Assembly (NCBI RefSeq): GCF_900105555.1
Contig: NZ_FNTZ01000001.1
Coordinates: 1,116,001 to 1,180,000, forward strand
Source of the DNA: Pseudomonas coleopterorum
GTDB taxonomy: Bacteria > Pseudomonadota > Gammaproteobacteria > Pseudomonadales > Pseudomonadaceae
DNA length: 64,000 nt
Direction of reading: 5' to 3'
Shown here: one piece after another, positions 1 to 8,203 of the stretch
Layout of the letters: the number at the start of each line of letters is the position of its first letter
How positions within the stretch are numbered: position 1 is the first letter of the stretch
Position numbers and translations under genes: made by a program
Notes under the pieces: generated by a model
The model's database searches: none
Told to the model about the DNA's origin: nothing
The model's input: the letters and a program-made list of their open reading frames with translations, nothing else

Positions 1-227
1 AAAAGGCGCGGCAGTATAGCGCGGCTGAACCGAGCTGACACGCTGGATCGATGGAGTGGCGTGGGGTTGAGGCCGATACACCGTTGGTCCGATACCCGGT
101 AGACTTCGTCGAGCTCTCCAGAATTGAATAGTTATTTGACCCCTTGGCCATTATTATGGCATCACACCTTTGCACTGTTACGGTGCAATCAGGGGATGGA
201 TTCCCGTTCAGCACAGCGAGTCTGCGA

Positions 228-1334
228 GTGACCGAGTCCGCCCTGCAACATCTACTGATCAAGCGTTTCTCGCTGGCTGCCTGCACCTATGCGTTGGTGC
301 TGGTGCTCGTATGGGTGGCCATCCTGACTCAGTATTGCAGCGTGTCGCTGGTGACAGCGGTGGGTAGTACTTGCCTGGTCGTCGTCAGCCAGGGCGTGCT
401 GTACTGGGTCTTCCGCACCGGCACCAACCAGCGCTTTCGCGACCCCAGCCTTACCGAGTTCCAAGTGCTGCTGGCCGTGGCCTGGCATACCTGGCTGATC
501 GCCAATCTGGAAGTGGCTCGCGGCACCTTCATGGTGGTGTACGTGTTGATCCTGCTGTTCGGCGTGTTCCACCTGCCGCGCCTGGCGTTCGTGCGCTGTG
601 CGCTGGTGGTGTTCGTCGCCTTCGTCGGGGTCAATCTGTGGGAAGCCTATCGCATGGCGCTGCCGGATCCGGGGCTGGCCACGTTGCAGATCTGCGCCAT
701 GCTGGTGGTGCTGCTGTGGTTATGCATGTACGCCAGCTACGTGCAGAGCTCGCGCCAGCGCATGCGCCAGCGTCGCTACGCCCTGCAGGCGCACCAGGAC
801 ACCCTGCGCGGCATGATGCGCCAGCTCGAAGACCTGGTGGCCACCGACGAACTCACGGGCTTGTTCAATCGTCGGCATTTCCTGCGCTTGGCTTCGCGCG
901 AACTGGCCACGCTCAAGCCGGGTGTCGAGCATGGCCTGGCACTGATCGACCTCGACCACTTCAAGCGCATCAACGACATCCACGGCCACGCCGCCGGTGA
1001 TCAGGTGCTGCAGACCTTTGCCACCGTGACCCAGGACTGCCTGCGCGATATCGATGTACTGGCCCGCTATGGCGGCGAAGAATTCGTGCTGCTGATGCCG
1101 CAAGTCGATGCCGATCACCTGGTGCGCAGCTGCGAGCGGCTGCGTCGCGCGTTTGCCGACGCCGACCCGCAAGGCCTGGGCGCGGCCAATCTGAGTCTGT
1201 CGGTGGGCATGACCTTACTGGTGCCGGGCGACGATCTGGATGACGCGCTGCAACGTGCCGACCAGGCTCTGTATCGGGCCAAGCGCGAGGGTCGCAACCG
1301 CTGCGCGGCAGCCTGGGACATGGCCGATGCCTGA
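228..1334 (+). CDS. sadC: Membrane-anchored diguanylate cyclase (GGDEF), SadC-like
   Basis: This enzyme should make cyclic-di-GMP from two GTP at the inner membrane and so promote surface attachment. The N-terminal half (about residues 10-175) is a series of hydrophobic segments, followed by a basic linker and a C-terminal GGDEF domain. The GGEEF active-site motif is near residue 282. An RxxD inhibitory site (R273-D276) lies exactly five residues before it, so product feedback is expected. I chose the GTG at 228; ATG 156 and TTG 144 are in frame upstream but have no visible ribosome-binding site. The stop overlaps the next gene by 8 bases. The name rests on family type and on the ferredoxin reductase and pykA neighbours; it would be the shorter form of SadC. 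The start is uncertain. Confidence 0.82.
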   Translation: MTESALQHLLIKRFSLAACTYALVLVLVWVAILTQYCSVSLVTAVGSTCLVVVSQGVLYWVFRTGTNQRFRDPSLTEFQVLLAVAWHTWLIANLEVARGTFMVVYVLILLFGVFHLPRLAFVRCALVVFVAFVGVNLWEAYRMALPDPGLATLQICAMLVVLLWLCMYASYVQSSRQRMRQRRYALQAHQDTLRGMMRQLEDLVATDELTGLFNRRHFLRLASRELATLKPGVEHGLALIDLDHFKRINDIHGHAAGDQVLQTFATVTQDCLRDIDVLARYGGEEFVLLMPQVDADHLVRSCERLRRAFADADPQGLGAANLSLSVGMTLLVPGDDLDDALQRADQALYRAKREGRNRCAAAWDMADA

Positions 1335-2256
1335 ATTGGAGACAGGCCAGCAGCGCTGGACGGTCGCGGCCGGCAGCAACCTGCTCGATGCCCTCAACGA
1401 GGCCGGCCTGCACGTGCCTTTCAGTTGTCGCGCAGGCAGTTGCCATGCGTGTCTGGTGCGCTGCCTGGTTGGCGAGCCCCACGACCGCAAACCTGACGCC
1501 CTGAGTGTCGGTAAGCGCGAGCAGGGCTGGCGGCTGGCCTGCCAGTGTCATATCGTCGAGGACTTGCGGGTGGCGGTGTTCGATCCTCAAGGTGACGGTA
1601 CGGCTGCGCGAGTGATCGGCTGTGACTGGCTGTCGGCCAACGTGCTGCGCCTGCGGCTGCAGGCGGAACGTGAACTGCGCTATCACGCCGGGCAGCACAT
1701 GGTGCTCTGGACCGCCACGGCCACAGGAGTGCGGGTCGCGCGGCCCTATTCCATCGCCAGCCTCGCCCAGGCCGACGAGTTTCTGGAGTTTCATCTGAGC
1801 TGTCGCCGCCCCGGCGCTTTCATCGATCAGGCCCGTCGGTTCAAGGTGGGCGATGTTGTGCAGGTAGGCGAAGTCCGCGGCGGCGCCTTGCATTACGATC
1901 CCGAATGGCAGTCCCGGCCACTGTGGCTGTTCGCCGCCGGTACCGGTCTGGCTCCCTTGTGGAGTGTGCTGCGCGAGGCGTTGCGGCAAGGGCATCAGGG
2001 ACCGATCCGCGTGCTGCACATGGCCGATGAGCACTATCTGGATGAACCCTTGCGGGCGCTTGCCCAGGCGCATCCCAACCTGATGGTCGAGCAGTTCCCG
2101 GCCGGCGAGCCACCGCCCTTGCGGCTTTCCTCGCGTCAGACCATCGCACTGGTGTGCGGCTCGCCGATCAGCGTGGAAGAGTTCTCCCGACGGCTGTTCC
2201 TGGCCGGGCTGCCCAGAAGCCAGCTGTACAGCGACGTGTTCGTCGGCCGCGGCTGA
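1327..2256 (+). CDS. Iron-sulfur ferredoxin reductase (2Fe-2S / FAD / NAD(P)H)
   Basis: A 309-residue electron-transfer flavoprotein. An N-terminal plant-type 2Fe-2S domain carries C34, C39 and C42 (pattern CxxxxCxxC), with a fourth cysteine at C72 or C74. An FAD-binding domain with RPYSIAS (about residue 140) and an NAD(P)-binding domain with GTGLAP follow. It resembles the reductase components of oxygenases and CDP-6-deoxyhexose reductases. The ATG at 1327 lies inside the end of the diguanylate cyclase gene (8-base overlap), which suggests translational coupling. A longer in-frame start at 1240 is possible, but it would extend the overlap and add no known domain. The electron acceptor is unknown; no oxygenase lies nearby. 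Confidence 0.88.
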   Translation: MPELETGQQRWTVAAGSNLLDALNEAGLHVPFSCRAGSCHACLVRCLVGEPHDRKPDALSVGKREQGWRLACQCHIVEDLRVAVFDPQGDGTAARVIGCDWLSANVLRLRLQAERELRYHAGQHMVLWTATATGVRVARPYSIASLAQADEFLEFHLSCRRPGAFIDQARRFKVGDVVQVGEVRGGALHYDPEWQSRPLWLFAAGTGLAPLWSVLREALRQGHQGPIRVLHMADEHYLDEPLRALAQAHPNLMVEQFPAGEPPPLRLSSRQTIALVCGSPISVEEFSRRLFLAGLPRSQLYSDVFVGRG

Positions 2257-2336
2257 GGCGATGACCGTCCCCTCCAGCAGCGGTCATCGGCCACGAAAAG
2301 AGCGCCAGGCTATACCTGACACACCGCAGCGCATCC

Positions 2337-2362
2337 TTCGCGGCCACAGACCGCTCCTACAG
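2337..2362. repeat. REP-like palindrome
   Basis: A short sequence reading TTCGCGG...CCGCTCCTACAG, the reverse form of the common Pseudomonas REP element. It lies between the ferredoxin reductase gene and the pykA terminator. The match is degenerate in the centre. Confidence 0.6.
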
Positions 2363-2368
2363 AAATGC

Positions 2369-2404
2369 AAAAGGCCCCGAGGTTTCAACCCCGGGGCCTT
2401 TGGT
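2369..2404 (-). terminator. Rho-independent terminator of pykA
   Basis: A GC-rich stem (AAGGCCCCG at 2371-2379 pairing with CGGGGCCTT at 2392-2400) followed on the minus strand by a TTTT run. It sits just beyond the pykA stop. The flanking A and T bases could let it work on the plus strand too. Confidence 0.85.
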
Positions 2405-2421
2405 CTTTCAGCGAGCAATCG

Positions 2422-3876
2422 TCAATCGACCAACTGGTCACCCACATGCAGGATCTTCATCCCGTTCGTGCCACCGGTCTGTGCATAGCTGTCGCCCTTG
2501 GTCAGGATGACCCAGTCGCCCTGTTGCACGATGCCCATTTCCAGCAGCTTGTCGATGGCGGCCTTGCTCACTTCGCTCGGCGGCAACACGGCCGGATCGA
2601 AGTCGACCGGGTAGACCCCGCGGAACATGGCGGCGCGGGCCTGGGTGGCGCGTTGCGGCGAGAAGGCGAAGATCGGGACCGACGAGCGCAGGCGCGACAT
2701 GATCAGCGAGGTGTACCCGGTTTCGGTCAGGGCGATGATCGCCTTCACGCCCGGGAAATGGTTCGCCGTGTACATGGCGGCCAGCGCGATGCTTTCGTCG
2801 CAGCGCTCAAACTGGGTGTACAGACGATGGCTGGACTTCTTGCTGGTCGGATGCTTTTCCGCGCCGACGATGATGCGCGCCATGGCTTGCACGGCTTCGA
2901 TCGGATAGGAACCGGCAGCACTTTCGGCCGAAAGCATCACGGCGTCGGTGTAGTCGAGCACGGCGTTGGCCACGTCGGACACTTCGGCGCGGGTCGGCAT
3001 CGGGTTCTGGATCATCGACTCCATCATCTGGGTCGCCACGATCACCGCCTTGTTGTTGCGGCGTGCGTGCTGGATGATCTTTTTCTGGATACCGATCAGC
3101 TCGGCGTCGCCGATTTCAACACCCAGGTCGCCACGCGCCACCATGACGGCGTCACTGGCGCGGATCAGGCCGTCGAGGGTCTCGTCGTCGGCCACCGCTT
3201 CGGCGCGTTCGATCTTGGCCACCAGCCAGGCGGTGCCGCCGGACTCGTCACGCAGCTGGCGCGCGTATTCCATGTCCGACGCATCGCGCGGGAAGGACAC
3301 GGCCAGGTAGTCCAGGTCCATTTCCGCGGCCAGCTTGATGTCGGCCTTGTCTTTCTCGGTCAGGGCCGGGGCGGTCAGGCCGCCACCGCGACGGTTGATG
3401 CCCTTGTGGTCGGACAGCGGGCCGCCGATCAGCACCGAGCAATGCAGCGAGTCGGCGGTGGCGGTTTCCACGCGCATGACCACACGGCCATCGTCGAGCA
3501 ACAGCTCGTCGCCGACACCGCAGTCCTTGACCAGGTCAGGGTAGTCGATACCCACGACGTCCTGGTTGCCCTCGGTGAGCGGATGGCTGGTGGAGAAGGT
3601 GAAGCGGTCGCCGACCTTCAGTTCGATGCGTTTGTTGGCGAACTTGGCGATGCGGATCTTCGGACCTTGCAGATCGCCCAGCAGGGCGACGTGTCGCCCC
3701 AGCCGTGCAGCGATCTCGCGGATCAGACGGGCGCGAGCCTTGTGCTCATCCGGTGTACCGTGGGAAAAGTTCAGGCGAGCGACATCCAGGCCGGCCTTGA
3801 TCAGTTGTTCGATCACTTCCGGCGAGTTGGAGGCGGGGCCCAGGGTGGCAACGATTTTGGTACGGCGAACGGTCAT
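2422..3876 (-). CDS. pykA: Pyruvate kinase
   Basis: Catalyses the last step of glycolysis and Entner-Doudoroff metabolism, phosphoenolpyruvate plus ADP to pyruvate plus ATP, in the cytoplasm. The 484-residue length matches the family. It begins MTVRRTKIVATLGPAS, the typical pyruvate kinase start. The substrate and metal-binding signatures are visible: ARLNFSHG near residue 35, KIERAEA near 222, and the signature VMVARGDLGVEI near 240. ATQMMESM and SAESAAG follow in the second half of the barrel. It is transcribed alone on the minus strand with its own terminator. Pseudomonads usually carry a second isozyme, and assignment to the PykA type rests on overall resemblance. Confidence 0.97.
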   Translation of the reverse strand: MTVRRTKIVATLGPASNSPEVIEQLIKAGLDVARLNFSHGTPDEHKARARLIREIAARLGRHVALLGDLQGPKIRIAKFANKRIELKVGDRFTFSTSHPLTEGNQDVVGIDYPDLVKDCGVGDELLLDDGRVVMRVETATADSLHCSVLIGGPLSDHKGINRRGGGLTAPALTEKDKADIKLAAEMDLDYLAVSFPRDASDMEYARQLRDESGGTAWLVAKIERAEAVADDETLDGLIRASDAVMVARGDLGVEIGDAELIGIQKKIIQHARRNNKAVIVATQMMESMIQNPMPTRAEVSDVANAVLDYTDAVMLSAESAAGSYPIEAVQAMARIIVGAEKHPTSKKSSHRLYTQFERCDESIALAAMYTANHFPGVKAIIALTETGYTSLIMSRLRSSVPIFAFSPQRATQARAAMFRGVYPVDFDPAVLPPSEVSKAAIDKLLEMGIVQQGDWVILTKGDSYAQTGGTNGMKILHVGDQLVD

Positions 3877-4066
3877 GCACTGACTCCTTTATTGAAGCGC
3901 TGGCAAAGGCTACTCCTCAATTGCGCTGGCGTCATCGTTCCTCTGCACTCGATAGAGAGGATTTGGACAGAGACAGTTGGCGCGCGCCGGCATCGGACGC
4001 CCGGGTATTGAAGATTCCCGGCAACGGGTCGATAAAGCCTCATACCCCCTGCGGCAGGAGAGTCCC

Positions 4067-4441
4067 ATGCGCGCGCTTGTATTGATTGCCCTGGCCATCG
4101 CTGTGTCAGGCTGTACCCGCTGGTCGATGGACCAGCACCTGAACAGCGCCTACCGCGCCTATGACGATGGCAACTGCGAGAAGGTCGTGCTGGAGCTGTC
4201 CCAGGTCGACCGCAAGAGCCGTTCGCGGCCGTACGTGCAACCGGAAGTCTCGATGCTGCGAGGCCAGTGCCTGGAGCGCCAGAAGCTCTACGTCGATGCG
4301 GCACAAACCTACCAGTACATCATCAATCGCTATCCCTCCAGCGAGTACGCCTACCGCGCCCAGGCGCGTCTGCAAACCCTGGATCAGCTTGGCCACGTGC
4401 GTCCCGGTGTACCTGCACAGCCACGTCCGGCGGCATTCTGA
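4067..4441 (+). CDS. TPR-like outer-membrane lipoprotein
   Basis: A 124-residue lipoprotein. It starts at the ATG at 4067 after a clear GCAGGAG ribosome-binding site. The signal peptide ends in the lipobox VSGC (C17). The mature part has helix-turn-helix repeats resembling TPR or BamD-type modules, for example AAQTYQYIINRYPSSEYAYRAQ, described here only by its spacing of small and aromatic residues at about residues 75-98. Such lipoproteins usually act as scaffolds for envelope proteins, but no partner is evident. It lies upstream of and in the same direction as the PilZ gene, with a 93-base gap. No specific function can be assigned. Confidence 0.8.
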   Translation: MRALVLIALAIAVSGCTRWSMDQHLNSAYRAYDDGNCEKVVLELSQVDRKSRSRPYVQPEVSMLRGQCLERQKLYVDAAQTYQYIINRYPSSEYAYRAQARLQTLDQLGHVRPGVPAQPRPAAF

Positions 4442-4534
4442 GGTGCATTTCCTGTACCCTGAAACGATCTGGAAAACGCCTGGGACACCTGAACGGGTGT
4501 ACCTGTGAAACGACAGAGGACGAACGCGACACTT

Positions 4535-4924
4535 ATGCCCGATATCTACAGCAGACCCATCATGTACACCGAGCGTCGGATCGAACGGCACCAGTTGCCG
4601 TACTACCTGAAGGTCTACAACCGCTACACCGGCCGCGCCATGGGCTACATGGGCAACATTTCGGACGTCGGCCTGATGCTGATCAGCGAACTGCCGCTGT
4701 TGGTCGGTCCGGTGTTCGAACTGCAGGTGAAGATTCCCTCGGTCGAGGGCGAGCCCAAGCTGATCGACCTGTCGGCGCATTGCCTGTGGTGCAAGGAAGA
4801 CGCGACCCCTGGTCACTACGATTCAGGCTTCGAATTGCAGGGCCCGGCGCCGACGGAGTTTCTCAAGCTGGTAGACGCGTTGCGCCACTATTTCACGTTC
4901 CATCCTCATGGCACGTCGGCCTGA
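4535..4924 (+). CDS. PilZ-domain cyclic-di-GMP receptor
   Basis: A small cytoplasmic protein of about 129 residues made of a single PilZ domain. Both cyclic-di-GMP-binding motifs are visible: RxxxR within RRIER near the N-terminus, and NxSxxG as NISDVG about 30 residues later. Ligand binding is therefore expected. I chose ATG 4535 (MPDIYSRP); an in-frame GTG at 4505 would add ten residues. The gene converges with the DUF4350::DUF58 gene, with only 15 bases between the stops. A diguanylate cyclase lies about 3 kb upstream, but a functional link is only inference. Its output partner is unknown. Confidence 0.88.
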   Translation: MPDIYSRPIMYTERRIERHQLPYYLKVYNRYTGRAMGYMGNISDVGLMLISELPLLVGPVFELQVKIPSVEGEPKLIDLSAHCLWCKEDATPGHYDSGFELQGPAPTEFLKLVDALRHYFTFHPHGTSA

Positions 4925-4939
4925 CGTAGAACCTGAAAC

Positions 4940-6799
4940 TCAGGCGCGCGGCTGGCGCAGGCTTCGATAGCGCAGCAGCGCTTCGGTGGCGATCTCTCCC
5001 GGCCATGCATCCACGACAGTAACGCCTGCCGCGACCAGCCGATCGTGCAGCCCCTGACGCCAGAGCAGCCGCTGCATCACCCCGCAATAGAGCAGGGCAT
5101 CGGGCCGGGTCTTGACTGGCTGCTGACCCAGGCGCTCGAGGGGCTCGTCGCGCAAGCTGAGCAACAAGACCGGGTGGCGTGCGGCGACTGTGCTCAGCGC
5201 AGCAACCGTGGACGGTTCGTCATCACCTCGAAAGCCGGCCACCATGACTACCAGCGCCCACGCCTGGTCATCGGCGAGAAGGGCTTCCAGGTTTGCGGCT
5301 GAGCTGGCGGTCGGTGAAGTGGGTTGCAGATGCGCAAGTGCCTCGACCATGTGCTGCACATGCTCGGCGCCGCGCTGCGGCATCAGGCTCACCGGCGGCT
5401 CGCAGGAGTACACCTGCAGGCCTACGGCGTACCCGTCAGCCAGCGCTGCTTCGCTCACCTGCCGGCAAGCGTGCGTCGCATGCTTGAGGTCGGTTTCGCG
5501 GTGGCCGGCCCAGGCGCCACAGTCGAGCAGCACCAGCACCGCTTGGCTGGCCTGCCTTGCGGCCGCACTCGAAGGACGGTTGACCCGCGCCCCGGCAGAC
5601 ATCGGTCCCAGGCTGTCCCGCAGGCTTTGCAGTTGCGCCACCGCGCGGGTGAATGCTCGACTGGACAGGCGTCGGCGGTCTGTCGGCATCAACGCGGCGC
5701 CGATACTGCGGGTCGAATGCTGCGACAGTTGCGCCAGTACCTGCCACTTTTCTGCAACGGCGAGCTTGTCGAAGCCGGGATGGTGCAGACACGCGCGTTG
5801 CAGCACATCTCGTCGCAGAGTGCCGAGAAACTCCTGCGGACCCTGCTCGCGCAGGCATTGCCGTCCGTGCTCACGCAGCAGGCGCAGCTCATGTCGGTCC
5901 AGCACGTTCGAGCCCTGGTATGGACGTCGCCGCGTCCTGATCCACCACAGCCCCGACCCGGTGGCCAGCAACAGCACGACCAGCGCCCACGGCACGTACC
6001 GTCCAGGCTGCTCGGCCGCCGGTTCGAACAGCCAGGTCACCTCACTGCCCTGATTCAGGTACCACAGCAGCCAGGCATTGTCGTAGCGCTGGATCTGCTC
6101 GCGCCTCCACAGTTGCGCATCGCTGACCAGGGTGATGAGACCGCTGCCGTAGGCCATCTGCATCAAGTGCGTGGCGCCATTGCTGTTGGCCCATGCCTGA
6201 ACCTTGCCGGTCGGGTCATCCAGATGGCGTTGCGTATCGAAGCTGAGATACGCCGGTGCTTCTTCGTCTTCCAGATAGAGCTTGGTCAGGCTCGGGTACT
6301 CATCGTCCGGAGCAGGGGGAAGCTGCGGCAGCTGCGCGCTCAACTGAACGCGGATCTGCAGGCGATCGAGCAGGGCATCGCCACTGGTGGCGCCGGCCTC
6401 GTCCCACAGGGCGGCGGCCACCGTCAGCAGACGTCCGCCGCGCTGTACCCAGCCCAACAGTCGGTCGACCTGCTGGGTGGACAGCGGGGTTTGCCGGTCC
6501 AGCAGCACCAGGCTGTTTCCCGCTGCAGGCAGGGTGTCCAAGGCGGCCCAGGCGGTAGTCGTGTGGTTGGCCAGCCCCTGAGCCTGCAGAAAGTCGCGGG
6601 CGCTTTGATAGGGCGTATTCCCTGACGGAGGCGAAGCGACGATGCGCGCGATGGATTGCCGGGCGCTCTGGCTATTTAGCGTCTGGTCCAGCAGGCGCGG
6701 GCTGTCGAGATCGGTAGCGCCGGTCAGGCTGACCCACAAGGCCAGCGTGAGGAGCAAGGCCGCAGAACGCCGGATACGCTGCCCCTGGGCTGGCCTCAA
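4940..6799 (-). CDS. DUF4350 protein fused to C-terminal half of a DUF58 (vWA-like) protein
   Basis: This 619-residue frame appears to be two proteins joined. Residues 1 to about 400 are a complete DUF4350-type protein, with an N-terminal hydrophobic segment (about 10-25), a GATase-like periplasmic part, a second membrane helix (about 266-287) and a cytoplasmic tail. From about residue 405 it resembles only the second half of a DUF58 protein, starting at the strand LVLLDCG and ending in RLLWRQGLHDRLV...VVDAWPGEI. The membrane segments and the conserved N-terminal half of DUF58 are missing. In other pseudomonads, as I recall, these families flank a MoxR ATPase gene in the order DUF4350, MoxR, DUF58. 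That gene is absent here. The start is a TTG at 6799 overlapping the pcpS stop. Function unknown; it may be a decayed cluster. Confidence 0.75.
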   Translation of the reverse strand: MRPAQGQRIRRSAALLLTLALWVSLTGATDLDSPRLLDQTLNSQSARQSIARIVASPPSGNTPYQSARDFLQAQGLANHTTTAWAALDTLPAAGNSLVLLDRQTPLSTQQVDRLLGWVQRGGRLLTVAAALWDEAGATSGDALLDRLQIRVQLSAQLPQLPPAPDDEYPSLTKLYLEDEEAPAYLSFDTQRHLDDPTGKVQAWANSNGATHLMQMAYGSGLITLVSDAQLWRREQIQRYDNAWLLWYLNQGSEVTWLFEPAAEQPGRYVPWALVVLLLATGSGLWWIRTRRRPYQGSNVLDRHELRLLREHGRQCLREQGPQEFLGTLRRDVLQRACLHHPGFDKLAVAEKWQVLAQLSQHSTRSIGAALMPTDRRRLSSRAFTRAVAQLQSLRDSLGPMSAGARVNRPSSAAARQASQAVLVLLDCGAWAGHRETDLKHATHACRQVSEAALADGYAVGLQVYSCEPPVSLMPQRGAEHVQHMVEALAHLQPTSPTASSAANLEALLADDQAWALVVMVAGFRGDDEPSTVAALSTVAARHPVLLLSLRDEPLERLGQQPVKTRPDALLYCGVMQRLLWRQGLHDRLVAAGVTVVDAWPGEIATEALLRYRSLRQPRA

Positions 6800-7503
6800 C
6801 GGACCGCTACCAGGCTCAACAGGTGTCCGTCGAACCAGGCAAACTGCCCGTCGATTTCGAATCCGTAGCCAAACTCTGGTGACAGATCGGTCAACAGGCG
6901 CAGCCGCGCATGCCCTTCGGCCGACCACTGCAGCACTTCGGCATGCTCGAAATAGAAACGCTGCCCGACCAACGGGTACAACGCTTTGAACAGGCTTTCC
7001 TTGAGCGAGAAGGTCAGGGTGACCAGCGTATCCACCTGCGCCGGATCCATCCGCGTCATTTCGGCCGGGGTGAGGATTTCGGCGCACAGCCGTTCGGCGC
7101 GCGCCACTGGCAGCAGACTTTCGATATCCAGACCCAGCCCCTGGCAGTGATCCCGATGGGCGACCACGGCCGCGGCCCGACCACTGCCGTGGGTGATCGA
7201 CCCGACGATTTGCTCAGGCCAGACCGGGGCGCGGTCGGCGCCGATGGCCGGCACCTGCGCTTCGCCGGTCAACGCCAGCAGGGCGCCACGTGCGCAGACG
7301 CGCCCCGCCAGGTACTCGGCCTGACGCTTGGCCACCGAACGCTGAATCGACGCAGGCGGGGCAATGCCGCACTGCGCGAAGTCTTCGGCGGTCAGTGCGC
7401 CGTGGTCGAAACGGCTGCTGAACAAGTGTGCGCCGGGCACGTCCTCGGGCAAGGGCCAGTGTTGACGCAGATCGCTCAGGCAAGCGGGGAGGGCTGTATT
7501 CAT
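6796..7503 (-). CDS. pcpS: 4'-phosphopantetheinyl transferase (EntD/PcpS-type)
   Basis: Transfers the 4'-phosphopantetheine arm of coenzyme A to carrier proteins of fatty-acid, siderophore and other nonribosomal or polyketide synthases. The 235-residue length fits the PcpS/EntD group. The metal- and CoA-binding motifs are visible: GSITH at 101-105, GLGLDIE with D126, and FSLKES with K173 at 165-173. I chose ATG 7503 because the upstream in-frame stretch has no family resemblance. The gene sits between sprT and the DUF4350::DUF58 gene, and its TGA overlaps the TTG start of the latter. This neighbourhood is not the one I recall for pcpS in P. aeruginosa. Confidence 0.9.
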   Translation of the reverse strand: MNTALPACLSDLRQHWPLPEDVPGAHLFSSRFDHGALTAEDFAQCGIAPPASIQRSVAKRQAEYLAGRVCARGALLALTGEAQVPAIGADRAPVWPEQIVGSITHGSGRAAAVVAHRDHCQGLGLDIESLLPVARAERLCAEILTPAEMTRMDPAQVDTLVTLTFSLKESLFKALYPLVGQRFYFEHAEVLQWSAEGHARLRLLTDLSPEFGYGFEIDGQFAWFDGHLLSLVAVR

Positions 7504-7544
7504 GTGCGCATTCTGCCCAGCCTGGTCGTGCAAGGGAATGGCGA

Positions 7545-8039
7545 TCATTGCATGCGCGTTTCGCCGCTGAACACCAGGGTCTGGCGGCAGCGCCGGCACA
7601 GGTAGCGACGACCTCTGCCGACCAGGCCATGGCGTTGCGCCGAAAAGGCGAACTCGCTCTCGGGGCAGGGGCATTTGTACAGGTAGCGCATGACCTGGCG
7701 ACGCTTCACGGCGTAGCTGTGGCAGCGGTGCGGGGTCAGTTCATAGACACCGCGCATGATCAGTTGCCATTCCTCGCCGTGAGGCGCGATGCGATCGCCG
7801 AATAGCTGGTGCGCCACCAGGTGCGCGACCTCGTGGGGCACGGTCTGCTTGAGGAAGTCTTCGGCATTCTCGCGGTAGAGCTGCGGATTGAAGCGCAGCA
7901 GGTTTTCGTGCAAGTGCGCCACACCGGCCTTCTGCCCGCGCAGCTGGGTGCTGACCACCGGGCGCCGGAAAGGGCGCTTGAAAAACAGCTCGGCCTGGCG
8001 AAAGCAGGCTTCGACGCGTTGATTGAGTTGCTCGGACAT
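7545..8039 (-). CDS. sprT: SprT-family zinc metalloprotease-like protein
   Basis: A 164-residue SprT-family protein. The zincin motif HEVAH is at residues 69-73, followed by a conserved H at about 87. A C-terminal zinc ribbon has C123, C125, C148 and C151. The ATG at 8039 (MSEQLNQRVEACF) gives the usual family length; the in-frame extension upstream runs into the ttcA promoter region. The family is related to SPRTN proteases, but the bacterial protein's substrate is not known. It is divergent from ttcA and is probably the first gene of a unit with pcpS, 41 bases downstream. Confidence 0.9.
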   Translation of the reverse strand: MSEQLNQRVEACFRQAELFFKRPFRRPVVSTQLRGQKAGVAHLHENLLRFNPQLYRENAEDFLKQTVPHEVAHLVAHQLFGDRIAPHGEEWQLIMRGVYELTPHRCHSYAVKRRQVMRYLYKCPCPESEFAFSAQRHGLVGRGRRYLCRRCRQTLVFSGETRMQ

Positions 8040-8203
8040 TCTTCGACACACTCCAGATGCAGCGATTATGCCGCAACCTCCGAGCGGTGCCGAGCCACCC
8101 GTCGCTCCCGCGCGCCCCTCATGCTTCGCAGACGGTACACGGCACGCATCAAAGTGCGTAAAATGCTCCGCTTTTGTCACACACCTCGCGGGATCCTGTC
8201 GCC

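Noticed and set aside
2365..4011. 548-codon open frame opposite pykA
   Set aside because: Begins inside the pykA terminator and is antisense to a certain gene.
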